From Rhodoferax sp. WC2427 (GTDB lineage: Bacteria; Pseudomonadota; Gammaproteobacteria; Burkholderiales; Burkholderiaceae_C), in NCBI RefSeq assembly GCF_040822085.1, contig NZ_CP162006.1, positions 3,720,001-3,784,000 of the forward strand: DNA of 64,000 bases, written 5' to 3'. Of this stretch, positions 63,140-64,000 are shown piece after piece. Under the pieces are notes generated by a model. The model ran no database searches. It saw nothing but the letters and a program-made list of their open reading frames with translations, and was not told where the DNA came from. Position 1 is the first letter of the stretch. Every line of letters starts with the position of its first letter. Position numbers and translations under genes: made by a program.

Positions 63140-63155
63140 GTTCTATTTAGTGAAC
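63140..63155. promoter_or_regulatory. Putative LysR operator in the pirin promoter region
   Basis: GTTC-TATTTAGT-GAAC is an inverted repeat of 4 bases with an 8-base A+T-rich centre, of the T-N11-A type, 9 bases before the LysR ATG in the divergent pirin/LysR region. Confidence 0.45.
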
Positions 63156-63164
63156 AATGCAGGC

Positions 63165-64000
63165 ATGCGCGACCTCAACGACCTCTATTACTTTGTCCAG
63201 GTGGTGGAACACGGTGGCTTTGCGCCCGCAGGCCGGGCGCTGGGCATGCCCAAATCCAAACTCAGCCGCCGCGTGGCCCTGCTGGAGGAGCGCCTGGGCA
63301 CGCGGCTGATCCAGCGCTCCACCCGCAGCTTCACGGTGACCGACAGCGGCCAGACCTACTACGGGCACTGCAAGGCCATGCTGGTGGAGGCCGAAGCGGC
63401 CGACGAAGCCATCGCCCTGGCCCATGTGGAGCCGCGCGGCACCGTGCGCATGGCCTGCCCGGTGGCGCTGCTGGACGCGCTGGTGGGCGAGATGGTGGCG
63501 GCCTTCATGGTCGCCCATCCGCGGGTCGAGATCCACCTGGAGGAAACCAACCGGCGGGTGGACGTGGTGGGCGAAGGCATCGACATCGCCATCCGCGTGC
63601 GCCCCCCACCCATCGAAGACAGTGACCTGGTCATGCGCGTGCTGGCCGACCGCGGCCAATGCCTGGTGGCCTGCCCGCGCTTGCTGGAGACCACCGGGCT
63701 GCCGCGCACCCCGGCCGATCTGGCGGGCCTGCCCAGCATGGACCTGGGGCTGCCGCAAAACGAACATGTCTGGAACCTGCTCGGCCCCGACGGCGCGCAG
63801 ATGGCCATCCGCCACCAGCCCCGCCTGGTCACCCGCAGCATGCAGTCGCTGCGGGCGGCGGCGCTGGCCGGGGTGGGCATCGTGCAACTGCCCCGGATGC
63901 TGGTGCGCGCGCAGTGCGAGCGGGGCGAGCTGGTGCACGTGATCCCCGGCTGGGCGCCACCGCGCGAGATCATCCATGCAGTGTTCGCCTCGCGCCGTGG
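63165..64000 (+). CDS. LysR-family regulator, cut by window edge
   Basis: The first 278 residues of a LysR-type regulator, still open at the window end. MRDLNDLYYFVQVVEHGGFAPAGRALGMPKSKLSRRVALLEERLGTRLIQRSTRSFTVTDSGQTYY (in parts) is the helix-turn-helix domain, here with the KSKLSRRVALLEE recognition helix; the effector domain follows from GTVRMACPVALLDALVG. About 20-30 residues should be missing. It is divergent from pirin and likely represses it. Confidence 0.93.
   Translation, partial: MRDLNDLYYFVQVVEHGGFAPAGRALGMPKSKLSRRVALLEERLGTRLIQRSTRSFTVTDSGQTYYGHCKAMLVEAEAADEAIALAHVEPRGTVRMACPVALLDALVGEMVAAFMVAHPRVEIHLEETNRRVDVVGEGIDIAIRVRPPPIEDSDLVMRVLADRGQCLVACPRLLETTGLPRTPADLAGLPSMDLGLPQNEHVWNLLGPDGAQMAIRHQPRLVTRSMQSLRAAALAGVGIVQLPRMLVRAQCERGELVHVIPGWAPPREIIHAVFASRR

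Overview
The window looks like chromosomal DNA of a betaproteobacterium of the order Burkholderiales, most likely Comamonadaceae close to Rhodoferax, Polaromonas or Acidovorax. This is inferred from protein character, from high GC in most genes, from gene orders typical of the group (hemA-prfA-prmC-grxD; argD-argF beside a DUF3579 gene; zwf-hexR), and from a short palindromic repeat dispersed through the region. I see no rRNA or tRNA gene, insertion sequence, prophage or CRISPR array.

Layout. 0-2.7 kb: kynBUA, tryptophan to anthranilate (kynA is cut by the window edge). 2.8-5.9 kb: argD-argF-ykgJ-like, and a divergent DUF3579 gene. 5.9-7.4 kb: a chemoreceptor. 7.6-12.6 kb: ugpBAEC-ugpQ for glycerol-3-phosphate and glycerophosphodiester uptake, with a PHO box. 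12.6-16.9 kb: small membrane protein, hemA, prfA, prmC, grxD. 17-26.6 kb: a stand-alone AAA+ ATPase, then a minus-strand XrtA/PEP-CTERM-associated operon (glycosyltransferase, prsK, prsR, prsT, secreted serine protease). 26.9-30.6 kb: FAD monooxygenase and groES-groEL with CIRCE. 30.7-33.8 kb: isochorismatase-like hydrolase, DJ-1/PfpI protein, GlxA-type AraC regulator, and a GntR/UTRA regulator. 33.9-43.7 kb: central carbon genes (tal-pgi, zwf-hexR) surrounding a ferric-iron-type ABC transporter operon, with three HexR-like palindromes. 43.7-44.4 kb: two gene remnants that both lost their 5' ends. 44.4-53.7 kb: carboxymuconolactone decarboxylase-like protein, EAL phosphodiesterase, XRE-cupin regulator, kbl with an SDR-type threonine dehydrogenase, cupin isomerase, BON protein, and a divergent response regulator/hybrid kinase pair. 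53.8-64 kb: M20 amidohydrolase, a 982-residue protein joining peptidoglycan-binding, GH19 lysozyme-like, papain-like and alpha/beta-hydrolase modules, two c-type cytochromes, a MocR regulator, a small exported protein, pirin and its divergent LysR regulator (cut by the edge).

The most unusual items are (i) the 982-residue three-hydrolase protein at 55.1-58.1 kb; (ii) a family of at least twelve ~50-60 bp two-hairpin repeats, three of which are read in frame inside genes and several of which supply the last codons and stop of a gene; (iii) the HexR-like sites tying tal-pgi, zwf-hexR and an ABC transporter into one possible regulon; and (iv) the deletion scar at 44.17 kb.
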